From NCBI RefSeq assembly GCF_900168195.1, contig NZ_FUYX01000018.1, forward strand, positions 29,957-93,956: a stretch of DNA of 64,000 nt. Reading direction: 5' to 3'. Below the pieces are notes generated by a model. That model had not been told where the DNA came from, made no database searches, and worked only from the letters and a program-made list of their open reading frames with translations. A program made the position numbers and the translations under genes. Positions 16,395-25,037 of this stretch are shown here, in pieces. The DNA is from Allobosea thiooxidans (GTDB taxonomy: Bacteria > Pseudomonadota > Alphaproteobacteria > Rhizobiales > Beijerinckiaceae). How positions within the stretch are numbered: position 1 is the first letter of the stretch; every line of letters begins with the position of its first letter.

Positions 16395-17387
16395 ATGAGC
16401 TTGAGGATGATGGGCGGCGCCGCGGCGCTGGCGGGGATGCTGATCGCCGGCGTGCCGGCAGCGCAGGCCCAGCAGAAGACGCCGGTTCTGCGCTTCGGCC
16501 ACATGAATTCGCCGACCCATATCGTCAATCTCGGCGGCCAGCGCCTGAAGGCGGCGATGGAAAAGGCGAGCGGCGGATCGGTCCAGATCGATCTGTTCCC
16601 GAGCGCACAGCTCGGCGAGAACTCGGCGGTGCTGGAGCAGCTCACGCTCGGCTCCAACATCATCACCCAGGTCGGCCCCGGCACGATCGCGCAATATGTG
16701 CCGAACTATGCGGTGATGGTGCACCCGTTCCTGTTCAAGAGCTGGGACGAGGTGAAGAAGGTCGCCGGTTCCGATCTGGTCAAGGGCTGGGAGAAGGACC
16801 TCGCCAAGCACAACATCAAGCCGCTGTGCTTCTTCAACTTCGGCACACGCGACCTCTATACCCGCAGCAAGGCGGTGAAGACGCCGGCCGATTCCGCCGG
16901 CCTCAAGATGCGGGTCCAGCCGGTCGCGATCTATACCGAACTCGTCAAGTCGATGGGCGGGCAGCCGACGCCGATGCCGTGGCCGGAGGTCTATAGCGCG
17001 CTCTCGCAGGGCGTGATCGACGCCGCCGAAGCGCCGCCGAACGCGATCGTCGACCAGAAGCATTTCGAGGCCGCCAAGTTCTACATGAAGACCAACCACA
17101 TCCTCGACGCCTCGATCGTGGTGATGAGCTTGCGTGCCTTCAATGCGCTCAACGCCGAGCAGAAGAAGACGCTGGAAAGCGAAGCCGGCGCCGCCTGCGA
17201 CTGGATGACCGAGGAATCGAACAAGGTCTATGACAGCGCCGTCACCGAGCTCGAGAAGCGCGGCATGACGATCGTCAGCGATGTCGATCGCGCCGCCTTC
17301 GAGAAGTCGGCCGGCTCGATCCAGAAGGCCTTCCCCGACTGGTCGCCCAATCTGGTGGCCGATATCCGCAAGCAGCTCGGACGCTGA
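16395..17387 (+). CDS. dctP: TRAP transporter substrate-binding protein (DctP family)
   Basis: A 330-residue periplasmic binding protein with a Sec signal (MSLRMMGGAAALAGMLIAG ... AQAQ). The mature part starts VLRFGHMNSPTHIVN, as expected for DctP proteins, and carries the carboxylate-binding Arg region (GLKMRVQPVAIYTELVKSMG, then PTPMPWPEVYSALSQGVIDA). It follows dctM by 28 bases with GGGAGGA ahead of the ATG. With a CoA-transferase and hydratase downstream, the ligand is probably a carboxylic acid that is activated to its CoA ester. The precise ligand is unknown. Confidence 0.94.
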   Translation: MSLRMMGGAAALAGMLIAGVPAAQAQQKTPVLRFGHMNSPTHIVNLGGQRLKAAMEKASGGSVQIDLFPSAQLGENSAVLEQLTLGSNIITQVGPGTIAQYVPNYAVMVHPFLFKSWDEVKKVAGSDLVKGWEKDLAKHNIKPLCFFNFGTRDLYTRSKAVKTPADSAGLKMRVQPVAIYTELVKSMGGQPTPMPWPEVYSALSQGVIDAAEAPPNAIVDQKHFEAAKFYMKTNHILDASIVVMSLRAFNALNAEQKKTLESEAGAACDWMTEESNKVYDSAVTELEKRGMTIVSDVDRAAFEKSAGSIQKAFPDWSPNLVADIRKQLGR

Positions 17388-17436
17388 GACCCAACCGCCG
17401 GGCGCAGCCATGCGCCCGGCCTATCGGAGCCGGACC

Positions 17437-18243
17437 GTGACGGACGACAACGACGCCACCAGCCGCTATCGCGCGCCCGCGCTGGAGAAAGGGCTCGACA
17501 TCATCGAGCTGCTGGCGAGCTCGGCCAGCGGCATGTCGCTGACCGCGATCGCCAGCACGCTCGGCCGCTCCATGGGCGAGATTTACCGGATCGCACTCGC
17601 TCTCGAGGCGCGCGGCTATATCCGCCGCGACCAGGATTCCGACCAATATGCGCTGACGCTGAAGCTCTTCGAGCTGTCGCATGAGAACCCGCCCACCAAC
17701 CGGCTGCTTTCGGTGGCGCTCCCGCTGATGGAAAAGCTCGCGGCCGATGCGCAGCAATCCTGCCATCTCGCCGTCCTCAGCGGGGCGCGGGTCCTGATCG
17801 TCGCGCAGGTCGATGCGCCGCGGCCGATGCACTATGCCGTCCGCCTCGGCGCGCAGTTCCCGCTGGCCGAGACCAGCTCCGGCGCCGTCCTCTTCGCCTA
17901 TCAGCCGGACCATCATAGGCAGGCGCTGCTCGATGCGAGCATCGCCTCCTTCCCGGAACTGGCCGAAACGCTGCCCGAGAGGGCCGAGAAGGTCCTTTCC
18001 GAGGGCGGCGAGCGACGCGAAAGCCTCGTCGTCTCCGGCGTGACCAACCTCAGCCAGCCGGTCTTCGATCATCGCGGCGTCATCGCCGCCTGCCTCACCA
18101 TCCCGTTCCTCGCCCAGAAGGGCCTTGCCGTCGACATCGACGCGGCGGAACGGGCCGTCATCGCCACGGCGGCCGGAATCTCGGCCGCGCTCGGCTGGCG
18201 CGACCCGCGCCAGACCACCGACAATGAAGGAGAAGCCGCATGA
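17437..18243 (+). CDS. IclR-family transcriptional regulator
   Basis: A 268-residue IclR regulator. The N-terminal winged helix (about 15-75; ALEKGLDIIELLASSASGMSL ... LGRSMGEIYRIALALEARGYI) is followed by the effector domain (VAQVDAPRPMHYAVRLGAQFPL, SSGAVLFA, and the later VFDHRGVIAACLTIPF). The start is uncertain: GTG 17437 has CGGAG upstream, while ATG 17410 would add nine residues with no clear ribosome site. It sits between the TRAP genes and the CoA-transferase and ends in an ATGA overlap, so it is cotranscribed with what it probably controls. Confidence 0.9.
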   Translation: MTDDNDATSRYRAPALEKGLDIIELLASSASGMSLTAIASTLGRSMGEIYRIALALEARGYIRRDQDSDQYALTLKLFELSHENPPTNRLLSVALPLMEKLAADAQQSCHLAVLSGARVLIVAQVDAPRPMHYAVRLGAQFPLAETSSGAVLFAYQPDHHRQALLDASIASFPELAETLPERAEKVLSEGGERRESLVVSGVTNLSQPVFDHRGVIAACLTIPFLAQKGLAVDIDAAERAVIATAAGISAALGWRDPRQTTDNEGEAA

Positions 18244-19463
18244 GCGGAGCGCTCTCAGGGCTGCGCGTGCTCGATTTCAGCCATCTGCTGTTCGGCCCCT
18301 TCGCCACGCAGATGCTCGGCGACCTCGGCGCCGACGTGATCAAGGTCGAGCGGCCGGTCAGCGGCGACCTCTACCGGGATCTCCCGCCCTTCTTCAATCG
18401 CAAGGTCGGCGATTTCGAGAATCCGAGCTTCCTCGCCTGGAACCGCAACAAGCGTTCGCTCGCGGTCGATCTCAAGAACCCCGAGGGCAAGAAGCTCCTG
18501 CAGGACATCGCCGCCACGGCGGACGTCTTCGTCCAGAACTTCCGCCCGGGCGTGCTCGACCGGCTCGGCTTCGGCTATGAGGAGCTCTCGCGCCTCAACC
18601 CGCGGCTGATCTACTGCTCCGGCTCCGGCTATGGCGAGAGCGGCCCCTATCTCGAGCGGCCCGGCCAGGACCTGCTGCTGCAGGGCCTCTCCGGCATCAT
18701 GTCGATGACCGGGCGCTCCGGCGTCTCGCCGACGCCGCTCGGAGTCGCCATCGCCGACCAGCTCGGCTCCTATCACATGATCTACGGCATCCTCGCCGCG
18801 CTCTATCACCGCGAAAGGACCGGACGCGGCCAGAAGGTCGAGGTCGACCTGTTCCGCGCATTGCTCGCACACCAGACCCAGGAATTCGTCACCACGCTCA
18901 ACACCGGCCGCGTCTTCGAGCGCCCGAATTCCGGCATCGCCCATCCCGGCATGCCGGCGCCCTTCGGCGTCTACCGGACGAAGGACGGCTTCCTGAACAT
19001 CGCGATGAACCCCTTCGCCAGGCTGGTCGAGGCGCTGGAGGCGCCGGAGCTCGCGCGCTTCGACGATGCCGAGACCCTGTTCGACCGGCGCGACGAGGTC
19101 CATGCCGCGATCGAGGCGGTGACGCAGACGCGCACGACCGCGGCCTGGATGGAGCGGCTGCTCTCCTTCGATCTCTGGTGCGGCGAGGTGCTGCGCCAGG
19201 AAGAGGTGCCCAACGACCCGCAGGTGAAGCACATGAACGCCTTCACCTCCTACCAGCATCCGGTGATCGGCGAAGTTCAGACGGTCAACGTCCCGGTCAC
19301 GCTCTCTGAAACGCCCGGCAAGGTCGAGCGCCACGCGCCGATGGTCGGCGAGCATACGGTCGAGATCCTCGCCGAGCTCGGCTTCGACGGCGAGCGCATC
19401 GCGGCGTTGCGGAACTCCGGCGCCGTCTGGGTTCATCCGAAAGCGGACACGGCCGCAGCATGA
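18240..19463 (+). CDS. CaiB/BaiF family III CoA-transferase
   Basis: A 407-residue class III CoA-transferase, which moves CoA between carboxylic acids through a mixed-anhydride on an Asp. The N-terminal signature LRVLDFSHLLFGPFATQMLGD and the following GADVIKVERP, SLAVDLKN and VFVQNFRPGVLDRLG are all present. The catalytic Asp is probably Asp144 in RPGQDLLLQGLSG. It is coupled by ATGA overlaps to the IclR gene before and the enoyl-CoA hydratase after. It probably activates the acid imported by the TRAP system. Confidence 0.94.
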   Translation: MSGALSGLRVLDFSHLLFGPFATQMLGDLGADVIKVERPVSGDLYRDLPPFFNRKVGDFENPSFLAWNRNKRSLAVDLKNPEGKKLLQDIAATADVFVQNFRPGVLDRLGFGYEELSRLNPRLIYCSGSGYGESGPYLERPGQDLLLQGLSGIMSMTGRSGVSPTPLGVAIADQLGSYHMIYGILAALYHRERTGRGQKVEVDLFRALLAHQTQEFVTTLNTGRVFERPNSGIAHPGMPAPFGVYRTKDGFLNIAMNPFARLVEALEAPELARFDDAETLFDRRDEVHAAIEAVTQTRTTAAWMERLLSFDLWCGEVLRQEEVPNDPQVKHMNAFTSYQHPVIGEVQTVNVPVTLSETPGKVERHAPMVGEHTVEILAELGFDGERIAALRNSGAVWVHPKADTAAA

Positions 19464-20242
19464 CGAGCGCTTTCACCAGCTTCGAGCGGCGCGGCCCGGT
19501 CGCGCTGCTGACCTTCTCGCGCCCCGACCAGCTCAACGCCATGAGCGGCGCCATGGTCGAGGAGATCCTCGCCGCGATCGCCGAAGCGGCCGGCGATCCG
19601 GCCATCCGCGCGCTCGTGCTGCGCGGCGCCGGCGGCAACTTCATGGCCGGGGCCGACGTCAAGGCCTATGCCACGCAGTCGGCCGAGGCCTTTCGCGATT
19701 TCCAGGAGAGTGCCGGCCGCGTCTATGGCGCGCTCGAAGGGTTGCCCAAGCCCGTGATCGCCGCGGTCGAGGGCTATGCGCTCGGCGGCGGCTTCGAGAT
19801 CGCGCTTTCGGCCGATCTGATCGTCGCCCATGCCGACGCCAGGCTGGGCCTGCCCGAAGTCAAGCTCGGCCTCGTCCCGGGCGGCGGCGGCACGCAGCGC
19901 CTGGCCCGCAAGCTCGGCCCCAACCGCGCCGCCGAACTGCTCATGACCGGCCGCTTCGCCAGCGCGCAGGAGATGGCGAGCTGGGGCGTGGTCAACCGCG
20001 TCGCGGAGGATGCGCTGGCCGAGGCGCTGGCGCTGGCCGAGCAGATGGCGAGGCATCCGGCCGGGGCGTTGGCCGATCTGAAGCGTCTCAACCTCGCAGC
20101 GTGGCAGACGGGTCTCGACGCCGGGCTGGACGCCGAGCGCGATGCTGTCTGCGCCCTCTTCCTCTCCGGCGACGGCATGCAGCGCATCCGCGACTTCGTC
20201 GCGCGCTCGGAGCGCAAGAAGATTGAAGGAACCAAGGCGTGA
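19460..20242 (+). CDS. Enoyl-CoA hydratase/isomerase family protein
   Basis: A 260-residue crotonase-family enzyme. The oxyanion-hole segment NFMAGADVKAY and both hydratase glutamates, Glu113 (GGGFEIAL) and Glu133 (GLPEVKLG), are retained with the standard 20-residue spacing. This argues for true hydratase (or dehydratase) chemistry on an acyl-CoA. It overlaps the CoA-transferase (ATGA) and the next gene (GTGA), so these three products are likely made together. It probably acts on the CoA ester produced by the upstream transferase. Confidence 0.93.
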   Translation: MTSAFTSFERRGPVALLTFSRPDQLNAMSGAMVEEILAAIAEAAGDPAIRALVLRGAGGNFMAGADVKAYATQSAEAFRDFQESAGRVYGALEGLPKPVIAAVEGYALGGGFEIALSADLIVAHADARLGLPEVKLGLVPGGGGTQRLARKLGPNRAAELLMTGRFASAQEMASWGVVNRVAEDALAEALALAEQMARHPAGALADLKRLNLAAWQTGLDAGLDAERDAVCALFLSGDGMQRIRDFVARSERKKIEGTKA

Positions 20243-21399
20243 GCATCGCCCTCGAAGGTATAACCTGGGACCATCCGCGCGGGCGTGCGCCGCTGGAGAA
20301 GAGCATTACGCGCTACCGCGCCGAGCGACCCGACGTCGCGATCTCCTGGCGGGCCCGCAGCCTGCGCGATTTCGGCGAGCTGCCGCTTGAAGAGCTCGCC
20401 GAGCGCTTCGATCTCATCATTTTCGACCATCCCTTCGTCGGCCAGGCCGCCCGGCGGGGCCTGCTCGTCGATCTCGCGCCGCATATCCCGGCAGAGGCGA
20501 TGGCCTGGCTCGATTCGGGGGCAGTCGGCCCATCCTGGCGCTCCTATCACTGGCAAGGCGCGATCTACGGCCTGCCGATCGACGCCGCGGCGCAGGTCGC
20601 CGCCTATCGGCCCGATCTGTTGGCGAAGGCCGGGCGCCATCCGCCGGCGACCTTCGACCAGTTGCTGCGGCTGGCGCGGGACCTGCGCGAGCACGGGCTC
20701 TGGGTCGGCGTGCCGGCCTGTCCGATCGACGCTGTCTGCATGGTGCTGACGCTCGCCGCCAATCTGGGGCGCCCGGTGACAGCGGAGAACCCCGTCTTCC
20801 TCGACCGGGAATTCGGCGTTCGCCTGCTGGAACGGCTCAAGGCCCTGGTCGCGCTGAGCCATCCGGAATCGGTCCGGATGAACCCGATCCAGATGCTGGA
20901 CCTGGCTGCGAACGGCGACGAAATCGCCTATGTCCCCTACACCTTCGGCTACACCAACTATTGCCGCGCGGAAGCGGAAAAGCCGCTGCTTTTCGCCGAC
21001 ATCGTCGCGGCCGGCGATCGCGCCTGCCAGGGCACGCTGCTCGGCGGCGCCGGCTTCGGCGTCACCAGCCGCTGCCGGAATGTCGCGGAGGCGGTGCGCT
21101 ATGGGCTGTGGCTCTGCTCGCCGGACTATCAGCGCACGCATTACTTCGCCGATGGCGGCCAGCCCGGCATGCTGCAGGCCTGGACCGATCCGGCCTGCGA
21201 CGCCCAGAGCCTCGGCTTTTTCTCCGGCACGCTGCGCACCCTCGGCTCGGCCTATCTGCGTCCGCGCTTCGCCGGCTATGTGCCGTTCTTCGAGGAAGGC
21301 GGCCTGAAGACCAATGCCTTCCTGCGCGGCGAAGGCAGCGCCGAAAGCCTGGTCGACTGGTTCAATGGCGCCTTCGCCGACGCCCTCAAGAACGCCTGA
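20239..21399 (+). CDS. Solute-binding-protein-like protein without signal peptide (copy 1)
   Basis: A 386-residue protein with the fold signature of ABC family 1 solute-binding proteins but no signal peptide. It opens MSIALEGITWDHPRGRAPLE and is hydrophilic from the start, so it should stay in the cytoplasm. Later segments (GAIYGLPIDAAAQVAAYRPDLL, GTLLGGAGFGVTSRCRN) look like the sugar-binding family. The GTG start overlaps the hydratase stop (GTGA), so it is embedded in the acyl-CoA operon. The next gene is a clear paralogue. No permease or ATPase for a family 1 ABC importer accompanies it. Function is unknown; annotation pipelines would call it an extracellular solute-binding protein. Confidence 0.75.
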   Translation: MSIALEGITWDHPRGRAPLEKSITRYRAERPDVAISWRARSLRDFGELPLEELAERFDLIIFDHPFVGQAARRGLLVDLAPHIPAEAMAWLDSGAVGPSWRSYHWQGAIYGLPIDAAAQVAAYRPDLLAKAGRHPPATFDQLLRLARDLREHGLWVGVPACPIDAVCMVLTLAANLGRPVTAENPVFLDREFGVRLLERLKALVALSHPESVRMNPIQMLDLAANGDEIAYVPYTFGYTNYCRAEAEKPLLFADIVAAGDRACQGTLLGGAGFGVTSRCRNVAEAVRYGLWLCSPDYQRTHYFADGGQPGMLQAWTDPACDAQSLGFFSGTLRTLGSAYLRPRFAGYVPFFEEGGLKTNAFLRGEGSAESLVDWFNGAFADALKNA

Positions 21400-21416
21400 C
21401 GAGAGGACCGAAGACG

Positions 21417-22559
21417 ATGACTGGCATCCGCCTGCGCGGAATGACCTGGGACCATCCGCGCGGCTACGACCCACTCGTCGCCTGCTCGGCGCTCTACAGA
21501 GACCGCCACGGTGTCGAGATCACCTGGGAGAAGCGCTCGCTCCAGGATTTCGAGTCGTTCCCGGTCGAGGAGTTGGCGCGTCGATACGATCTCATCGTCA
21601 TCGACCATCCGCATGCCGGGCAGGTGGCCCGCGAAGGCTGCCTCCACCCGCTCGACCAGCCGGACTTCTCGGCAGAGCGACGCGCGATGCTGGCGAGCTC
21701 GGTCGGGCTGTCCTATCGCAGCTATGTCTTCGACGGCCGGCTCTGGGCGCTGCCGCTGGATGCGGCGACGCAGGTGCAGGCCTGGCGGCCGGACTTCCTC
21801 GGCAGCCCAGCCGAAACATGGGCCGAAGTGATCGCGCTCGCCCGCGCCGGCAAGGTCGTCCTGCCCTTGCGCGCGCCCCATTCCCTGATGTGCGTGATGA
21901 CGCTCGCCGCCAATCTCGGCTGGCAGCCCGGCGGCAATGGCGAGGATTTCATCCCGCACGCCGTCGGTGAAGCCGCGGTCGAGCAACTCGCCGAACTCTC
22001 CGGCCATCTCGATGAGCGCTGCTTCTCGCTCGATCCGATCGCGGCCCTCGACCTGATGGCGGACAGCGACGAGCTGGCCTGCTGCCCGCTGGTCTACGGA
22101 TATGTCAGCTACGCCCATGCCGGTTTCCGGCCGCATCGGCTCGCCTTCGCCGATATCCCCTGCCTCGGCTCGAGCGGACCGCTGGGCTCCGTTCTCGGCG
22201 GCACGGGCCTTGCGGTCTCGGCCAGGTCCGAGCAGCACGAGGAGGCCGTGAAATTCGCCTACTGGGTCACGTCGGGCGACGTGCAGCGCGGCCCCTATAC
22301 CGCAGCCGGCGGCCAGCCCGGGCATGGAGCGGCCTGGCTGGATGCGGCCGTCGATCAGGCCGCCAACGGCTTTTACAGCCAGACGCGCGCGACTCTCGAA
22401 GGCGCCATGCTGCGGCCGCGGCACGATGGCTACATGGCCTTCCAGGACGGGGCTGCCCGCCTCATCGCGGAGGGACTTCTCGCCAAGACGCCGGCGAGGC
22501 GCATCGTCGAAGAGGTCAACCACCTGGCGCATGCGGCGAGCGCGCGGCAGGGGCGTTGA
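21417..22559 (+). CDS. Solute-binding-protein-like protein without signal peptide (copy 2)
   Basis: A 380-residue paralogue of the preceding protein. It opens MTGIRLRGMTWDHPRGYDPL and shares SLQDFESFPVEELARRYDLI / DHPHAGQ and WALPLDAATQVQAWRPDFL with copy 1 at the same places; by eye about half of the first 120 residues agree. It also has no signal peptide or membrane segment. GAGAGGA precedes the ATG by nine bases, and the gene follows copy 1 by 17 bases. Possible roles include a heterodimeric cytosolic binding protein or an enzyme using the binding-protein fold. No function is established. Confidence 0.75.
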   Translation: MTGIRLRGMTWDHPRGYDPLVACSALYRDRHGVEITWEKRSLQDFESFPVEELARRYDLIVIDHPHAGQVAREGCLHPLDQPDFSAERRAMLASSVGLSYRSYVFDGRLWALPLDAATQVQAWRPDFLGSPAETWAEVIALARAGKVVLPLRAPHSLMCVMTLAANLGWQPGGNGEDFIPHAVGEAAVEQLAELSGHLDERCFSLDPIAALDLMADSDELACCPLVYGYVSYAHAGFRPHRLAFADIPCLGSSGPLGSVLGGTGLAVSARSEQHEEAVKFAYWVTSGDVQRGPYTAAGGQPGHGAAWLDAAVDQAANGFYSQTRATLEGAMLRPRHDGYMAFQDGAARLIAEGLLAKTPARRIVEEVNHLAHAASARQGR

Positions 22560-22787
22560 TCGAAGCCCTTCCGGGCTCGCGCCGAAAAGCGGCGAGCTCC
22601 GTCTCGGAAACGGTTCGAGGCTGCCGGGGCTCGGTCGCATGTCGCCCCAGCCGGATGCAGGGGCCCCCTTCGCCGGTGGGCGCTTCTCAAGCGGCGGGCT
22701 TGTCCCTACGGTCCGCTGCGCGGGTAGACGGCGGAGTCGCTGGTTGCCCGCGGGACATCACGCAGCAACCGGCTCTGGAAGGCTCTC

Positions 22788-23720
22788 ATGGCGCGCCATC
22801 ACTTCGTTCCGACCCGCTATTCGAACGAGATCGGCACCCAGCCGCCGGTTCTGGAGATCGCCAGCGGCGACAGCGTCATCACCACCACGCTGGATGCCGC
22901 GGGCTTCGGCGGCGATGGCGAGCAGCATGCCCCGCGCGGCAACCCGATGACCGGCCCCTTCTTCGTCACCGGCGCCGAGCCGGGCGACGCGCTGCTCGTC
23001 ACCATCGAGCGCATGACGCCGAACCGGAAGACCGGCTGGACCTATTCGCCGCTGGCGCCCGGCGTGCTCGATCCGTCGGTCCTGGCCGAGCTGCCGAAGC
23101 GCGAGCGCTACGAATGGGCCATCGATGCCGAGGCCGGCACGGTGAAGCTGCTCGAGCCGACCGACCGCATCAAGGACTGGAGCTTCCCGCTCGCGCCGAT
23201 GCTGGGCTGCTTCGGCGTGGCGCCGGAGCGCGGCCAGGCGATCTCCACCGCGACCAGCGGCGCCTATGGCGGCAATATGGACTACCGGCTGTTCGGGCCG
23301 GGCGCGACCATCGCCTTCCCGGTCTTCGTGGACGGCGCGCTGTTCTTCCTCGGCGACGGCCATGCCTGCCAGGGTGATGGCGAAATCGCCGGCACCGGCG
23401 TCGAGACCTCGTTCGAGGTCGAGTTCTCGGTGAAGCTCGTCAAGAGGCTCGGCCTGCGCTGGCCGCGCTGCGAGACCGAGACTGATCTGCTGGTGATTGC
23501 GGCCGGCCGCCCGCTCGACCAGCCGCTGCAATTCGCCACCACGGAGCTGCTGCGCTGGGTCGGCGAGGATCTCGGCGTCAATCCGGTCGAGGCGAGCCAC
23601 CTGCTCGGACAGGCGGTGCGCTACGACATCGCCAACGTCTTCAACCCGGCCTATTGCGTCGCCGCGCGGCTGGCGAAGACCGAGCTCACCCGCCCGATGT
23701 CTCTCCTCGCCCGTACCTGA
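22788..23720 (+). CDS. Acetamidase/formamidase family protein
   Basis: A 310-residue member of the FmdA/AmdA family, zinc-dependent beta-rich hydrolases that release ammonia from formamide, acetamide and related small amides. Family features include the early GNPMTGPFFVTGAEPGDALL, the central FPLAPMLGCFGVAPERGQ, GAYGGNMDYR and LGDGHACQGDGEIAGTGVE. A 228-base gap separates it from the preceding binding-protein-like gene, so it may have its own promoter. It is followed by an M20 peptidase 42 bases later, and the pair may strip nitrogen or acyl groups from an imported amide. Confidence 0.9.
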   Translation: MARHHFVPTRYSNEIGTQPPVLEIASGDSVITTTLDAAGFGGDGEQHAPRGNPMTGPFFVTGAEPGDALLVTIERMTPNRKTGWTYSPLAPGVLDPSVLAELPKRERYEWAIDAEAGTVKLLEPTDRIKDWSFPLAPMLGCFGVAPERGQAISTATSGAYGGNMDYRLFGPGATIAFPVFVDGALFFLGDGHACQGDGEIAGTGVETSFEVEFSVKLVKRLGLRWPRCETETDLLVIAAGRPLDQPLQFATTELLRWVGEDLGVNPVEASHLLGQAVRYDIANVFNPAYCVAARLAKTELTRPMSLLART

Positions 23721-23762
23721 CGCCTCCCGCAGTCACCGAAACGCCGACCAAGAAGACCGACC

Positions 23763-25034
23763 ATGTCCGAGAACACCGCCGCCCTGAAGGCCGAGCTGCT
23801 TCAGGCGATCGATGCGCGCCGCGACGAGATCATCGAATTGCTGCGCCGCTTCCTGCGCATCAAGAGCGTCAACCCGCCGGGCGACACGCGCGAAGCGGCC
23901 GCCTTCGTGCGCGAGCTGCTCGACGCGGCCGGCGTGCCACATCGCACCGAGGCCTTCGTGCCGGAAATGCCGAACATCATCGGCCGCTGGGAGGCTGGAA
24001 AGCCCGGCCGCCATCTCATGCTCAACGGCCACATGGACATCTTCCCGGTCACCAACGAGAAGCTCTGGGAGGCCGAGATCGTCGACGGCAAGATCATGGG
24101 CCGCGGCGCATCCGACATGAAGACGGGGACGCTGGCCTCCATCCTCGCCTACTGCCAGCTCTTCCCCCACCGCGAAAAGCTCAATGGCGCGCTGTCGCTG
24201 ACCGTGGTTTCGGACGAGCAGTCGGGCGGGCGCTACGGCACCAAGTATCTGTTCGACGAATTCGGCGACGAGATGGAGGCGGATTGCTGCCTCAATGGCG
24301 AGCCGAGCGGCCTCGCCAATCTGCGCTTCACCGAGAAGGGCACGCTGCGCTTCTCGCTCTCGGCCAAGAGCATCGGCGGCCATGGCGGCTATGCCCACCG
24401 GGCACGCAACCCGATCGCGGATGTGAGCCGGCTCGTGACCATGATCTATGACCGGTACCACCTCAAGCTCGCCGAGCTGCCGCCGGAGATCGACGCAGTG
24501 CTGACCTCGCCCGAGACGATCGCTGCGGCCGATCTCAATCTGGGCAAGGGTGCCGGCGACGTCGCCCGGCGCATCACCGTCAATGTCGGCATCCTGCAGG
24601 GCGGACAGAAGGCGACGCAGATCCCGACGCATTGCATTGCCCATCTCGACATGCGCATCCTGATCGGCTCCGACCGCGACGCGATCCGGGCCGATCTCGA
24701 AGCCCTCGCCCGCGAGGCCGGTTGCGAGATGGTCGTCAACGAGGATCACAGCTATCCGGCAAGCCTGACCGATCCGTTCAGCGAGATGGCCAATATCCTG
24801 CGCGGCAATATCCGCGAGCTGCTCGGCCATGACGCGCCGCCGGTGTCGAGCCTGGGCGGCACCGATACGCGCTACTGGCGCTGGCGCGGCGTCCCGGCGC
24901 TGATCTGCGGCCCCTCCCCGATCAGCATGGGCACCGACGAGGAGCACGTCACCATCGAGGAGGCGATCGCGGTCATGAAGCTGCACGTCGCCTGCGCGAT
25001 CGATTATCTCGGCTCGACCGGACAGGCCGGATAG
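23763..25034 (+). CDS. M20 family metallopeptidase/deacylase (ArgE/DapE type)
   Basis: A 423-residue M20 di-zinc hydrolase. Metal-binding motifs are in order: LNGHMDIFPV (His and Asp), RGASDMKTG (bridging Asp), and DEQSGGRYGTKYLFDE (general base Glu and metal Glu). The dimerisation domain begins near GGHGGYAHRARNP. Family members remove N-acyl groups from amino acids or hydrolyse small peptides and succinyl-diaminopimelate. Because this copy sits beside an acetamidase-type gene in a catabolic region, it is probably a scavenging deacylase rather than the lysine- or arginine-pathway enzyme. Confidence 0.9.
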   Translation: MSENTAALKAELLQAIDARRDEIIELLRRFLRIKSVNPPGDTREAAAFVRELLDAAGVPHRTEAFVPEMPNIIGRWEAGKPGRHLMLNGHMDIFPVTNEKLWEAEIVDGKIMGRGASDMKTGTLASILAYCQLFPHREKLNGALSLTVVSDEQSGGRYGTKYLFDEFGDEMEADCCLNGEPSGLANLRFTEKGTLRFSLSAKSIGGHGGYAHRARNPIADVSRLVTMIYDRYHLKLAELPPEIDAVLTSPETIAAADLNLGKGAGDVARRITVNVGILQGGQKATQIPTHCIAHLDMRILIGSDRDAIRADLEALAREAGCEMVVNEDHSYPASLTDPFSEMANILRGNIRELLGHDAPPVSSLGGTDTRYWRWRGVPALICGPSPISMGTDEEHVTIEEAIAVMKLHVACAIDYLGSTGQAG

Positions 25035-25037
25035 TGC

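Noticed and set aside
22560..22787. GC-rich structured leader before the acetamidase gene, considered as a riboswitch (for example guanidine class)
   Set aside because: Hairpins can be drawn, but no conserved riboswitch core could be matched by eye.
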